DNA of 19,003 nt from PALSA-894 sp049698215 (GTDB taxonomy: Bacteria > Pseudomonadota > Alphaproteobacteria > Rhizobiales > Xanthobacteraceae), in the NCBI GenBank assembly GCA_049698215.1, contig JBAVXH010000425.1, forward strand, positions 1-19,003, written 5' to 3'. Position 1 is the first letter of the stretch, and every line of letters begins with the position of its first letter. Positions 6,869 through 13,909 of the stretch are shown piece by piece. Under the pieces are notes generated by a model. That model ran no database searches. It saw only the letters and a program-made list of their open reading frames with translations, and was not told where the DNA came from. The translations under genes were made by a program, and so were the position numbers.

Positions 6869-7543
6869 CTAAAGCGCGACGAAGGGCTGATCCTTCACGT
6901 GCTGCTTGAAGCCCTCGAAGACCTCGTTCACCTGCGGCCAGCTCTTCAGTTTCTTCATGTTGTTGAGCCAGCGCACAACATTCGGATACGGCGTCATATC
7001 GCAGCGGATCAGCTCGCCGAGCGTTACCAGGCCGGCGCCGAAATAGTCCGCAATGGTGATCGTGTTGCCGCCGAGATACTGCTTGTTCGGCCCGATCCAG
7101 TGGTCGTTGAGGACCTGGAGCCACTTCTTCGACTGCTCCTTGCCCCACTCGATCGTCGCCTTCTGCACGGTCTCATCGGGGCGCTTGAGGTGGGGGAACA
7201 GCTGCGGATAACACAGCCCATACCCCCACTCGCGATAGAAGTTGGTGTTGAGCCAATCCATGATCTCGTTGACCCTGGCGCGCTGCTTCAGGTCCTTGGG
7301 ATATTCCGGGAGGTCGAACTTGTCGGCGAGATATTTCAGGATCGCGGAGCTCTCGGTGAGCTTGAAGCCGTCGTCCTCGAGCATCGGCACGAGCTTGTTC
7401 GGGTTGAGCGACGCGTAGGGTTCCTGGAAGTGCGCGCCGGTCATCAGGTCGACCACTTCCTCGTCGGCCTTCAGGCCCTTCTCGGCCATGAACAGCCGCA
7501 CCGGGCGGCTCGTCATCGAAACCGGGTGCATATAGAGCTTCAT
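6869..7543 (-). CDS. Glutathione S-transferase family protein
   Basis: This cytoplasmic 224-residue protein has the two-domain GST fold. The thioredoxin-like N-terminal domain starts MKLYMHPVSMTSRPVRLFMAEKG, has the cis-proline motif NKLVPML (50-56) and the glutathione gamma-Glu contact TESSAI (63-68). The helical C-terminal domain has the N-cap motif around TITIADY (161-167). Serines at 9 and 12 suggest a theta- or beta-like class with Ser rather than Tyr. Two ATGs are adjacent. The second, at 7543, stands 5 bases from AGGAGG, while the first stands only 2, so the second was chosen. It is the third gene of a probable leftward operon, 83 bases below the monooxygenase, suggesting conjugation or detoxification of an oxidised product. 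Confidence 0.88.
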   Translation of the reverse strand: MKLYMHPVSMTSRPVRLFMAEKGLKADEEVVDLMTGAHFQEPYASLNPNKLVPMLEDDGFKLTESSAILKYLADKFDLPEYPKDLKQRARVNEIMDWLNTNFYREWGYGLCYPQLFPHLKRPDETVQKATIEWGKEQSKKWLQVLNDHWIGPNKQYLGGNTITIADYFGAGLVTLGELIRCDMTPYPNVVRWLNNMKKLKSWPQVNEVFEGFKQHVKDQPFVAL

Positions 7544-7626
7544 CATCTCCTCCTCGCATCACGTTGCCGCCGTTATCGGATAGTCCCGCGCGGCTTGGCA
7601 ACCGCGCGCCGCTCACCTTGTCGTCA

Positions 7627-9288
7627 TCAAGCTTTCATCAATGCGGTGCGCAGCGCCACGGTCAGCACGTCCTGCGCGGCGTTGATTTTCTCCTTGGCGC
7701 GCCAGGCAACAAACCCATCCGGCCGCACCAGCACGGCGCCGCCGGACGAAATGCCGTAGGCTTGCGGGAAGCCGCCGCCCGGATCGCGCAAGACCGGCCC
7801 GCCGATGTGGTGCGCGTCAAGCTCCAAGCCCGGAAACGACTTGGCGGCCTTGGCGGCAGCCTCGCACCATGGGGCGCCGTCCGGTCCGGCGAGCAGCACG
7901 AATGCACGTCCGAACAAGTCGAGGGTCGAGAGCCGCCCGCCGCTTTGCTCGAGCCATCCCGCGGCGCCGCGTTCGAGCCACAGATGCGGCGCGCGCGAGC
8001 CAGTGCGGCCGAAGGTCCGGCGCGGGTCGTCGTGGATCTTGTCGTCGCCCTCGGGGACGATCGCGGGCGAGTGGTAGAGATAGCCGAGCTCGATGTTGAA
8101 GTCGTTCGCCGGCGGCTGGAAGTCCTTGGCGCCGAGGTAGGGCGCGGTGCGCGTCACATAGCGGGTATAGGCCTGCTCGACGGTGAACGTTGCCGGCGGC
8201 TTGCGCTCGATCTCGTAGGTCGAAAGGAGCTTCGGGTTTGCGACGCCTTTGAGCACGAGCGCCAGCTTCCAGGCGAGATTGTGCGCGTCGTGAATGCCGG
8301 TGTTGCCGCCGAAGCCCCCATTCGGCGGCATCAGGTGCGCGGCGTCGCCGGCAAGGAAGATGCGTCCATCCTGAAACTTGCGCGCCACGTCCGAGGTCGC
8401 GCGCCAGCGCGCCAGCCCGTCGATCTTCACCGGCAGGTTCGGATCGCCGACGCCGGCGCGCACGAACTCGATGAGCCTTGCTTCACTCACGTCAGCGGCG
8501 GCGTCCGAGGCTTTCTTCGGATCGACCTTGGGGTCGCCGACAGTATTGACGACGAGGAACCCGGACTGGCAGTCCTTCGACATGCGGAAGAAGCCGCCGA
8601 GCAGTGCGTTGTTGATGTAGATCACGCTGAGCGGCTTGCCCAGCAGTTGCGGCGCGAGGTCGGCGGTGAAGTAGATCGTGATCGAATTCGAGAACACGCC
8701 CCGCCCGTCGAAGGGAATGTTCAGCAACTCCCGCACCTTGCTGTGCGCGCCGTCGGCGCCGACCAGGTACTTGCCGCGCAGCGTGCGTTGCTGGCCATTC
8801 TGCACGTCCTTCACCGTCATCGCGACGCCACTGTCGTCCTGCGACACCGCGGTCACCTCGTGCCCGTCGAGCACGCGCGCGCCGGCCTCGAGGGCGCGCG
8901 CCTTGAGGATGGGCTCGAGGCCAGGCTGCGTGCAGAACAGCCGCCGGCAGGGGCTGAGCGCATCGACTCCCTCGTTGAGGCTCGGAATAATGTCGGCGAG
9001 CTTCTTGCCGGACAGCGTATCCATGATGACGAGGGCGCCTTCCGGCTCGAACTCCTTGGCGGACTGTTCGCGCACTTTGTCCTCGATCCCGCAGGAGCGG
9101 AACATCTCCAGTGTGCGCATGTGGAAGAAGGCGGCGCGCGGCAATTGCGATCCGGCGGCGAGGCGTTCGACCGCGAGTGAGGAGACACCGTGCTGAGCGA
9201 GAAACATCGCGGTCGAGAGGCCGATCAGGCCTCCGCCCACGATGAGAACGGGATAGTCCTGATCCGTAGTAGCGCTGTCTGCGCTCAT
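7627..9288 (-). CDS. FAD-dependent aromatic-ring-type monooxygenase
   Basis: This is a class A flavoprotein monooxygenase (FAD_binding_3 family), using NAD(P)H and oxygen to hydroxylate or epoxidise a substrate, probably aromatic. In the 553-residue product the dinucleotide motif GGGLIGLS is at 18-25, the DG motif YLVGADGAHSKVRE at 174-187, and the GD motif GRIFLAGDAAHLMPPNGG at 308-325, followed by GNTGIHDAHNLAWKLA. The C-terminal part from about 430 resembles the redox-inactive thioredoxin-like domain of phenol hydroxylase and polyketide hydroxylases (TcmG, RdmE types). An in-frame ATG at 9312 lacks a ribosome site, while the ATG at 9288 has GGGGGAA 5 bases upstream and was chosen. It lies 78 bases after the MetE-like gene. 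The substrate cannot be told. Confidence 0.88.
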   Translation of the reverse strand: MSADSATTDQDYPVLIVGGGLIGLSTAMFLAQHGVSSLAVERLAAGSQLPRAAFFHMRTLEMFRSCGIEDKVREQSAKEFEPEGALVIMDTLSGKKLADIIPSLNEGVDALSPCRRLFCTQPGLEPILKARALEAGARVLDGHEVTAVSQDDSGVAMTVKDVQNGQQRTLRGKYLVGADGAHSKVRELLNIPFDGRGVFSNSITIYFTADLAPQLLGKPLSVIYINNALLGGFFRMSKDCQSGFLVVNTVGDPKVDPKKASDAAADVSEARLIEFVRAGVGDPNLPVKIDGLARWRATSDVARKFQDGRIFLAGDAAHLMPPNGGFGGNTGIHDAHNLAWKLALVLKGVANPKLLSTYEIERKPPATFTVEQAYTRYVTRTAPYLGAKDFQPPANDFNIELGYLYHSPAIVPEGDDKIHDDPRRTFGRTGSRAPHLWLERGAAGWLEQSGGRLSTLDLFGRAFVLLAGPDGAPWCEAAAKAAKSFPGLELDAHHIGGPVLRDPGGGFPQAYGISSGGAVLVRPDGFVAWRAKEKINAAQDVLTVALRTALMKA

Positions 9289-9340
9289 GGCGCTTCCCCC
9301 GGTTTCGTTCATGCAAGCGGGCGGCGCTGCCCGCGATGTG

Positions 9341-9382
9341 GGAAGCGTCGTTGCTTCCAGAGATGATCAGTGCTTCCAGAGA
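9341..9382. repeat. Hairpin and 12-bp direct repeat at the end of the MetE-like gene
   Basis: TGCTTCCAGAGA occurs at 9352-9363 and again at 9371-9382, a 19-base period that brackets the stop codon (9367-9369). The outer copy also forms a hairpin with GGAAGC at 9341-9346 (loop GTCGTT, right arm 9353-9358). This looks like a small replication-slippage duplication that created a dyad in the gap before the monooxygenase. It may slightly attenuate transcription. Confidence 0.45.
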
Positions 9383-10515
9383 CGGTCGCTCGCGATGCGC
9401 GCGCCTTCCGACAGCGCGGCGAGCTTGAGCCAGGCAACCTGCGGATCGCAGCCCGACCAGCCGACAAACGTTCCGAAACCGCAGTCGGTGCCGCCGATCA
9501 CGTTTTCCTTGCCGACGATGTTGGCGAAGCGCTCCAGCCGCTGCGCGACGAGGCGAGGGTGCTCGACGTGATTGGTCAGAGTATCGATGACGCCGGGGAT
9601 GAGGCCGATGCCGTCTGGAATCTTGACGCTCTCCCAGACCTCCCACTCATGCTCGTGACGCGGATTGGCAGCCTCGGGGTAGATGAAACCGGCATTCGTT
9701 TTCAGGACCGGCGCGATGATGTCCTTCAGTTCGATGTCGTGGTGATGCGGCCCGGCGTAGTTGCCCCAGCACAGGTGCAGCCTGATCTTGTCGCGCGGCA
9801 GCCCCTTGATTGCCGCATTCATGGCTTCGATCGCCATCGGCACATAGCGCTTCATGTCCGCGACGCCCTTGTCGCCGGTGAAACAGTGCGCCCGCATCGC
9901 GAGGTCCGGCGCGTCGAGCTGCAGGTTGAATCCCGCATCGACAATCGCGCGGTATTCGGCAGCAAGCGCGTTCCCCGCGGCTTCGAGATAGGCCTCGTCG
10001 CTTGGGTAATAAAGGTTCGGGAAGTTGAACAGCATCTGCCCCGGCGTCACCGCCGCGATGAACGCGCTCTCCGGCGGTCGTCCGGCCAGCGCCTGCTTGA
10101 AATTCTCGATGTCGGTCTTCACCGCCTGCGGGTCGCGCAAGGCGATCGGGCCTTCGACGTTCGGCATCACGATGTGGCGCCCGCCTTCGTTCTCGACGAA
10201 CAGCTTTTGGATGATACCGGGAAAGTTGCCGATGTCGGTCGCCACGAACGTGGCGCGGTTGGCGAAGCCGGTGTAGCGCTCGATGACGTAGTTGCTGAAG
10301 CCGAACTTGCTCATCTCGCCGTCGCTGATGATGTCGACGCCGGCATCGATCTGTTTTGCGACGACCTCGGAGACGGCCTCCTTGACGCGACCGGCGAGCT
10401 TGCCTGCGTCGACCGGCTTCTCGTCGAGCTTGTCCCACATCATGCGGACGAGGTCGTCGGGGCGCGGCAGGCTCCCGGCGTGCGTCGTCAGAATGCGCTC
10501 GGTGCTGCGCTGCAT
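9367..10515 (-). CDS. MetE-like (cobalamin-independent methionine synthase II family) zinc transferase
   Basis: The 382-residue product matches the single-domain COG0620 family related to the catalytic half of MetE. Relatives include methyltransferases and epoxyalkane:coenzyme M transferase, which use zinc to activate a thiol. TTHAGSLPRP at 10-19 is the family's N-terminal signature. Probable zinc ligands are His247 and Cys249 in RLHLCWGNYAGPH, Glu281 in YPEAANPR and Cys345 in GGTDCGFGTF. At 382 residues it is half the length of true MetE and lacks the folate-binding N-terminal half, so methionine synthesis is unlikely to be its main job. The ATG at 10515 has GGGGAGG 6 bases upstream; an earlier ATG at 10557 has none. 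It is first in a leftward operon with the monooxygenase and GST. Confidence 0.85.
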   Translation of the reverse strand: MQRSTERILTTHAGSLPRPDDLVRMMWDKLDEKPVDAGKLAGRVKEAVSEVVAKQIDAGVDIISDGEMSKFGFSNYVIERYTGFANRATFVATDIGNFPGIIQKLFVENEGGRHIVMPNVEGPIALRDPQAVKTDIENFKQALAGRPPESAFIAAVTPGQMLFNFPNLYYPSDEAYLEAAGNALAAEYRAIVDAGFNLQLDAPDLAMRAHCFTGDKGVADMKRYVPMAIEAMNAAIKGLPRDKIRLHLCWGNYAGPHHHDIELKDIIAPVLKTNAGFIYPEAANPRHEHEWEVWESVKIPDGIGLIPGVIDTLTNHVEHPRLVAQRLERFANIVGKENVIGGTDCGFGTFVGWSGCDPQVAWLKLAALSEGARIASDRLWKH

Positions 10516-10560
10516 TGATGTCCTCCCCGATGGCGCTTTTTTCGGCATTGTAGTCACGGT

Positions 10561-10633
10561 CTGACGCCGAGGTCAGTGGAAAAGCTTCGCGCGCGGGGAA
10601 ATTTTGACGGGCTGCCCACCGCTCGCGGTGGGC
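10561..10633. repeat. Two dyads between the divergent MetE-like and 65-residue genes
   Basis: CTGAC (10561-10565) and GTCAG (10572-10576) form a short dyad 46 bases above the MetE-like start codon. A stronger one, GCCCACCGC (10614-10622) with GCGGTGGGC (10625-10633), is a 9-bp perfect inverted repeat with a 2-base centre, 25 bases before the rightward small gene. Being in a divergent promoter region, either could be an operator; the second could also be a leader hairpin. No regulator gene is near. Confidence 0.4.
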
Positions 10634-10657
10634 GAACGTCCGCGCTAGAAGGTCCGC

Positions 10658-10855
10658 ATGAGCTCGGCCAAAGATCCGGATGAAGAAAGCGAGAGCGATC
10701 GCCGCCTCGCCAACATCGTGCTGGCCGTTGGCTTCGTGGCGCTGGTCGGCGCCGGCATCTGGCTTGCCAATGCGATGATCGACGCGCGCAAGGCCGACGA
10801 ATGCATCTCGTCAGGCCGGCGCAACTGCAATCCGATCACGGTCCCTCCGCGATGA
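10658..10855 (+). CDS. Small single-pass membrane protein, conserved hypothetical
   Basis: This is a 65-residue protein of unknown role. It has an acidic N-terminus (KDPDEESESDRR), one membrane helix at about residues 19-40 (IVLAVGFVALVGAGIWLANAM), and a short C-terminal tail DECISSGRRNCNPITVPPR with two cysteines (49 and 57). The tail pattern recurs, to my recollection, in small conserved Bradyrhizobium-type proteins. AAGG lies about 7 bases before the ATG. The positive-inside rule is ambiguous: charges lie on both sides of the helix. It stands alone, divergent from the MetE-like operon. Confidence 0.7.
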   Translation: MSSAKDPDEESESDRRLANIVLAVGFVALVGAGIWLANAMIDARKADECISSGRRNCNPITVPPR

Positions 10856-11156
10856 TTGCGAGATGAAATGTGAAGTGACGGAACGCTTGTGCCGCAGCGG
10901 TATTTCGCGTTAGCCAGAAGTGTGGGGAATAGAAGGACGGTCCGATCGACAGCCAGGGGGCAACCTGAGACGATCGGGACCGCCCCCCGTCGGTGACAGA
11001 ATACGCGTCGCCGACAGGTAAAAGGCTACGGACGGTTTGTGGCGGCCGTTTTCGGAATTTGTGGCTTCAGACGGGTTTTTCGAAGGAATCCGTGACCGTG
11101 TGAAGACGCAAGGACAGTCCGCGCGGCGGCGCAATTTGGTCGCGCGGACGTCTCAA
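10856..11156. other. 301-base convergent gap with strong hairpins; possible ncRNA
   Basis: No coding frame here is convincing. Two stable hairpins lie in series. The first pairs 10938-10948 with 10971-10982, 11 bp with one bulged G. The second pairs GTCGGTGAC (10989-10997) with GTCGCCGAC (11007-11015), 9 bp with one G-U. A G-run (10956-10960) and a C-run (10983-10988) could form an alternative pairing. A third hairpin, GTCCGCGCG (11117-11125) with CGCGCGGAC (11141-11149), lies 7 bases beyond the stop of the leftward 107-residue gene and may act as its terminator without a T-run. No match to SRP RNA, tmRNA or RNase P signatures was seen. Confidence 0.4.
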
Positions 11157-11480
11157 TCAGAAGATTCCGAACATCGGCCGCATCCACCAGTCGCCGCGCC
11201 CCACCGGATCGTAGCCGGGCGGGAATTCGCAGGCGAAGCCGACATAGTCTCCGTAGCGCGCCTTCACGCTCGTGATGCGCGCGATCTTCTTGTATCCGCG
11301 GCAGTGGTCCTGCGCCGCCTCGCGGTAGCCGTAGGCGCGTAGCGCCGGCGACCACGGAATGATGCCGCCGGTGTCGTTGCCGTTGATGCCGTAGACGCTC
11401 CAGATTTCCGCGTGCGCGGGCAGGGCGGACGCGAACAAAGAGATGGCCAGCGCCGCAACAGGCAGCGGAGAAAAACGCAT
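11157..11480 (-). CDS. Small secreted protein, hypothetical
   Basis: This is a 107-residue protein with a clear Sec signal peptide: MRFSPLPVAALAISLFASALPAHA, with probable cleavage after AHA at 24. The mature part is about 83 residues, rich in aromatic residues and glycine (EIWSVYGINGNDTGGIIPWSP), with two cysteines (60 and 84) that could pair in the periplasm. It ends RGDWWMRPMFGIF. The family was not recognised. The ATG at 11480 was chosen because AGGAGG lies 6 bases upstream; longer in-frame starts lack both a signal peptide and a ribosome site. It follows the NHL-type gene by 77 bases on the same strand. Confidence 0.75.
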   Translation of the reverse strand: MRFSPLPVAALAISLFASALPAHAEIWSVYGINGNDTGGIIPWSPALRAYGYREAAQDHCRGYKKIARITSVKARYGDYVGFACEFPPGYDPVGRGDWWMRPMFGIF

Positions 11481-11557
11481 CGATCGCCTCCTCATTCGCG
11501 CCCGACAGTGCCGCCCCGCCCGCGCATGGGTCAAGATCGTCCGCGCAACACTCGCGG

Positions 11558-12673
11558 TCAATTCGTGCGCTTGAACTTCTGCACCCGGCGCCCGAACCCG
11601 ACTTCCGCGGTGTACAGGTTGCCCTTCTGGTCGATCGCGATGTTGTGGATCCACTTGAACTGCCCCGGCTGGCGGCCGTGGCGGCCCCATTGCCCGAGCA
11701 TCTCGCCGGTCTCGCGCGAGAGCGTGCTGACCTGGCCATTCGCGCCGTCGGCGACGAAAATGAAACGCTGGTCCTTGTCCTCGGAGAGCACGAGGTCCCA
11801 CACCGAGCCGTTCGACAGGGTCGAAGGCTCCACGCGGAATTCTTTCACGAAGGTGCCGTCCGTGCGGAACACCTGGATGCGGTCGTTCGCGCGGTCGCAC
11901 ACATAGACGAGCCCGTCGTTCGAGACGCGCACGCAGTGCACCGGGTTCGAGAACTGCTTCGAGAGTTCGCCGGTCGGCGAGTAGGGCGGGAGCTTGTCGT
12001 CGTTCGGCGGGTTGCCGTAGGCGCCCCAGTGGCGCTTGTAGGCGCCGGTCTTTGAGTCGAACACGATCACCCGGCGATTGCCGTAGCCGTCCGCCACATA
12101 GATTTCGTTCGCCGCATCGTCGGTGAACATATGTGCCGGGCGATTGAGCCGCGCGGTGTCACCCGAGCGCGGGCCCTTGGTGCCGTCGTCCTTGCCGACC
12201 TGGTTGATAAACTTTCCATCCGGCGTGAAGTGCAGGAGCTGGTCGCCGTCGTTGTTGCCGCCGACCCAGACGTTGCCCTCCTTGTCGATGTGGAGGCCGT
12301 GCTCGTTCTTCACCCAGTTCTGCTCGGCGTTCGGTCCGCCCCAGTGGCGCAGCAGATTGCCGTCGACGTCGAACTCCATGACGGGCGGTGCCGCCTTGCA
12401 GCACTTGTATTCGGGCGGGTTCTTGGTGAGGCCCTTTTCGTCGTCGAGCAGCGAGGCGGGTCGATGGAGAATCCAGACGTTGCCGTTCGGTGCGGTCGCG
12501 ATTCCGGCGACCTGACCGAGGATCCAGCCCTCAGGGAGGGGCTTCGGCCAAAACGGCTCCGGCTGAAAGGCGGGCGGGGTCTCCGCCTTCGCCGGCTGCT
12601 GGGCCGTGCCGGGTCCCGCAAAGCTCGCCAAAAGCGCGAGCGAGACTGCCGTGGTCGCGAAAACACGCCGCAT
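11558..12673 (-). CDS. Secreted NHL-repeat beta-propeller protein
   Basis: This 371-residue periplasmic or secreted protein has a signal peptide (MRRVFATTAVSLALLASFAGPGTAQQ, cleavage near 25). The rest is a six-bladed NHL-type beta-propeller. Blade-like repeats include VAGIATAPNGNVWILHR (55-71), HGLHIDKEGNVWVGG (125-139), AHMFTDDAANEIYVADGYGNRRVIVFD (180-206), VHCVRVSNDGLVYVCDRANDRIQVF (245-269) and IHNIAIDQKGNLYTAEVGFGRRVQKF (342-367). Such propellers bind ligands or act as lyases (peptidyl-alpha-hydroxyglycine alpha-amidating lyase type), but no catalytic assignment is safe here. The CC pair at 91-92 is unusual. The start at 12673 has GGGAGG 5 bases upstream; a longer in-frame ATG at 12817 would bury the signal peptide. 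Confidence 0.85.
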   Translation of the reverse strand: MRRVFATTAVSLALLASFAGPGTAQQPAKAETPPAFQPEPFWPKPLPEGWILGQVAGIATAPNGNVWILHRPASLLDDEKGLTKNPPEYKCCKAAPPVMEFDVDGNLLRHWGGPNAEQNWVKNEHGLHIDKEGNVWVGGNNDGDQLLHFTPDGKFINQVGKDDGTKGPRSGDTARLNRPAHMFTDDAANEIYVADGYGNRRVIVFDSKTGAYKRHWGAYGNPPNDDKLPPYSPTGELSKQFSNPVHCVRVSNDGLVYVCDRANDRIQVFRTDGTFVKEFRVEPSTLSNGSVWDLVLSEDKDQRFIFVADGANGQVSTLSRETGEMLGQWGRHGRQPGQFKWIHNIAIDQKGNLYTAEVGFGRRVQKFKRTN

Positions 12674-12760
12674 TGTCGCCTCCCTGTTTTTGCCGGCGGC
12701 TTCATCCGCCGTTCGCGCCCATCCTAGCGCGGTTAACGAAAGGCGAGGAGGTGGTCTGCA

Positions 12761-12782
12761 AGCCCTTGGAATACCAAGGGCT
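12761..12782. repeat. 22-base perfect dyad in the NHL/Tim44 divergent promoter region
   Basis: AGCCCTTGG (12761-12769) and CCAAGGGCT (12774-12782) are perfect 9-base inverted arms around AATA. The dyad lies between two divergent start codons, 87 bases from the NHL-type gene and 92 from the Tim44-like gene. It may be an operator for one or both, or a leader hairpin. A lone CtrA-type half-site, TTAAC, lies nearby at 12733-12737. Confidence 0.4.
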
Positions 12783-12874
12783 GCCGCGCGGTCAGGTCGC
12801 AGGTTCCAGCCCTTCACAAAGCCTCTCCCGACACCGATATTCCAGCCGCCCCACCGGGCACCTGGAGAACTTAG

Positions 12875-13834
12875 ATGAACCTTTTCCGTCCGCTACTTGG
12901 ACTGGTCGCCGTCGCGGCTGTTTTCGCGATGCTGGCCGGCGATGCCGACGCACGGCAGCGCGGCAGCGTTGGCTCGCGCGGCTCACGCACCTACTCGGCC
13001 CCCCCGCCGACCGCGACTGCGCCTAACACGGCCGCACCGATCAACCGGTCGATGACGCAGCCGGGTTCGCCCGGCGCCGCAACGCAGACGGCGGCCCGCC
13101 CGCCGGTCCAGCAGCCGGGAGGCATGTTCGGTGGAATGCGTGGCATCCTTGGCGGCCTTGCGCTCGGCTTCCTCGGCGCGGGCCTGTTCGGCATGCTGTC
13201 CGGTGGCGGCTTCCTCAGCGGCCTCGCGGGCTTCGCGTCGATCCTCGGCTTCCTGGCGCAGATTGCGCTGATCGCGGGCCTCGCGTTCCTGGCCTATCGC
13301 TGGTGGCAGCGCCGCTCGCAGCCGCAGCCGTCTTACGCCGGCATGCCGCGTCAGGTGACCGATGAGCAGCCGCGCTCGGCGCTCGGCGGATTCGGTGGCT
13401 CCGGCGGCAGCGCCGCGCCTGCGACCGAGCCGCTCGAGATCCAGGGCGAGGATTTCAATACGTTCGAGCGTCTGCTCGGTGAGGTCCAAACCTCCTATGG
13501 CAAGGAAGATCTCGCCGCGCTGCGCTCACACGTGACACCGGAAATGCTCTCCTACTATGCGGAGGACTTCTCCGAGAACGCGAGCCGCGGCGTGATCAAC
13601 GAGATCAGCGATGTGAAGCTGTTGCAGGGCGATCTCGCCGAAGCCTGGCGCGAGGGCGACAAGGAGTATGCCACGGTTGCGATGCGCTACTCGCTGCGCG
13701 ATCGCTACGTGGATCGCACGACCGGCCGTGCATCGGATGGCAACGACCAGCCGCAGGAGGCCAAGGAGCTGTGGACCTTCACGCGGGCGCACGGCGGCAA
13801 CTGGCTGCTCTCGGCGATCCAGCAGACGCAGTAG
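12875..13834 (+). CDS. Tim44-like domain membrane protein
   Basis: This 319-residue protein is of the bacterial Tim44-like group (COG4395). The N-terminal 27 residues form a signal peptide or anchor (MNLFRPLLGLVAVAAVFAMLAG). A Ser/Pro/Thr-rich linker (28-80) follows, then a Gly-rich hydrophobic region (82-142) with many GxxxG-like steps and two membrane segments ending at YRWWQRR. The C-terminal Tim44-like domain (about 188-316) begins GEDFNTFERLLGEVQTSYGKEDL and ends ELWTFTRAHGGNWLLSAIQQ. Mitochondrial Tim44 works in protein import; bacterial members are thought to be membrane-peripheral or lipid-binding, with no clear role. GGAG lies 7 bases before the ATG. It has its own terminator. Confidence 0.87.
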   Translation: MNLFRPLLGLVAVAAVFAMLAGDADARQRGSVGSRGSRTYSAPPPTATAPNTAAPINRSMTQPGSPGAATQTAARPPVQQPGGMFGGMRGILGGLALGFLGAGLFGMLSGGGFLSGLAGFASILGFLAQIALIAGLAFLAYRWWQRRSQPQPSYAGMPRQVTDEQPRSALGGFGGSGGSAAPATEPLEIQGEDFNTFERLLGEVQTSYGKEDLAALRSHVTPEMLSYYAEDFSENASRGVINEISDVKLLQGDLAEAWREGDKEYATVAMRYSLRDRYVDRTTGRASDGNDQPQEAKELWTFTRAHGGNWLLSAIQQTQ

Positions 13835-13854
13835 CTCTGCCCAACACCAACACG

Positions 13855-13884
13855 AAAAAGCCCGGCAGCGATGCCGGGCTTTTT
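13855..13884. terminator. Bidirectional intrinsic terminator
   Basis: Arms AAAAAGCCCGGC (13855-13866) and GCCGGGCTTTTT (13873-13884) form a perfect 12-bp inverted repeat with a 6-base loop. It has a T-run on the plus strand and an A-run that becomes a T-run on the minus strand. It lies 21 bases after the Tim44-like stop and 26 bases beyond the end of the convergent DUF3551 gene, so it should stop both transcripts. Confidence 0.93.
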
Positions 13885-13909
13885 GTTGGAGCGTGGGGAA
13901 CGCGGTTCG

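Noticed and set aside
7564..9180. A 538-codon plus-strand frame opposite the monooxygenase
   Set aside because: Its composition is shadow-like (Arg/Ala/His-rich) with no motif, while the minus strand has full flavoprotein motifs.
9370..10518. A 382-codon plus-strand frame opposite the MetE-like gene
   Set aside because: It mirrors the true gene nearly end to end in antisense frame and lacks any family pattern; the minus frame has zinc ligands and a ribosome site.
12733..12737. Single TTAAC resembling a CtrA half-site in the NHL/Tim44 gap
   Set aside because: There is no second half at 7-base spacing, so chance is the simpler explanation.
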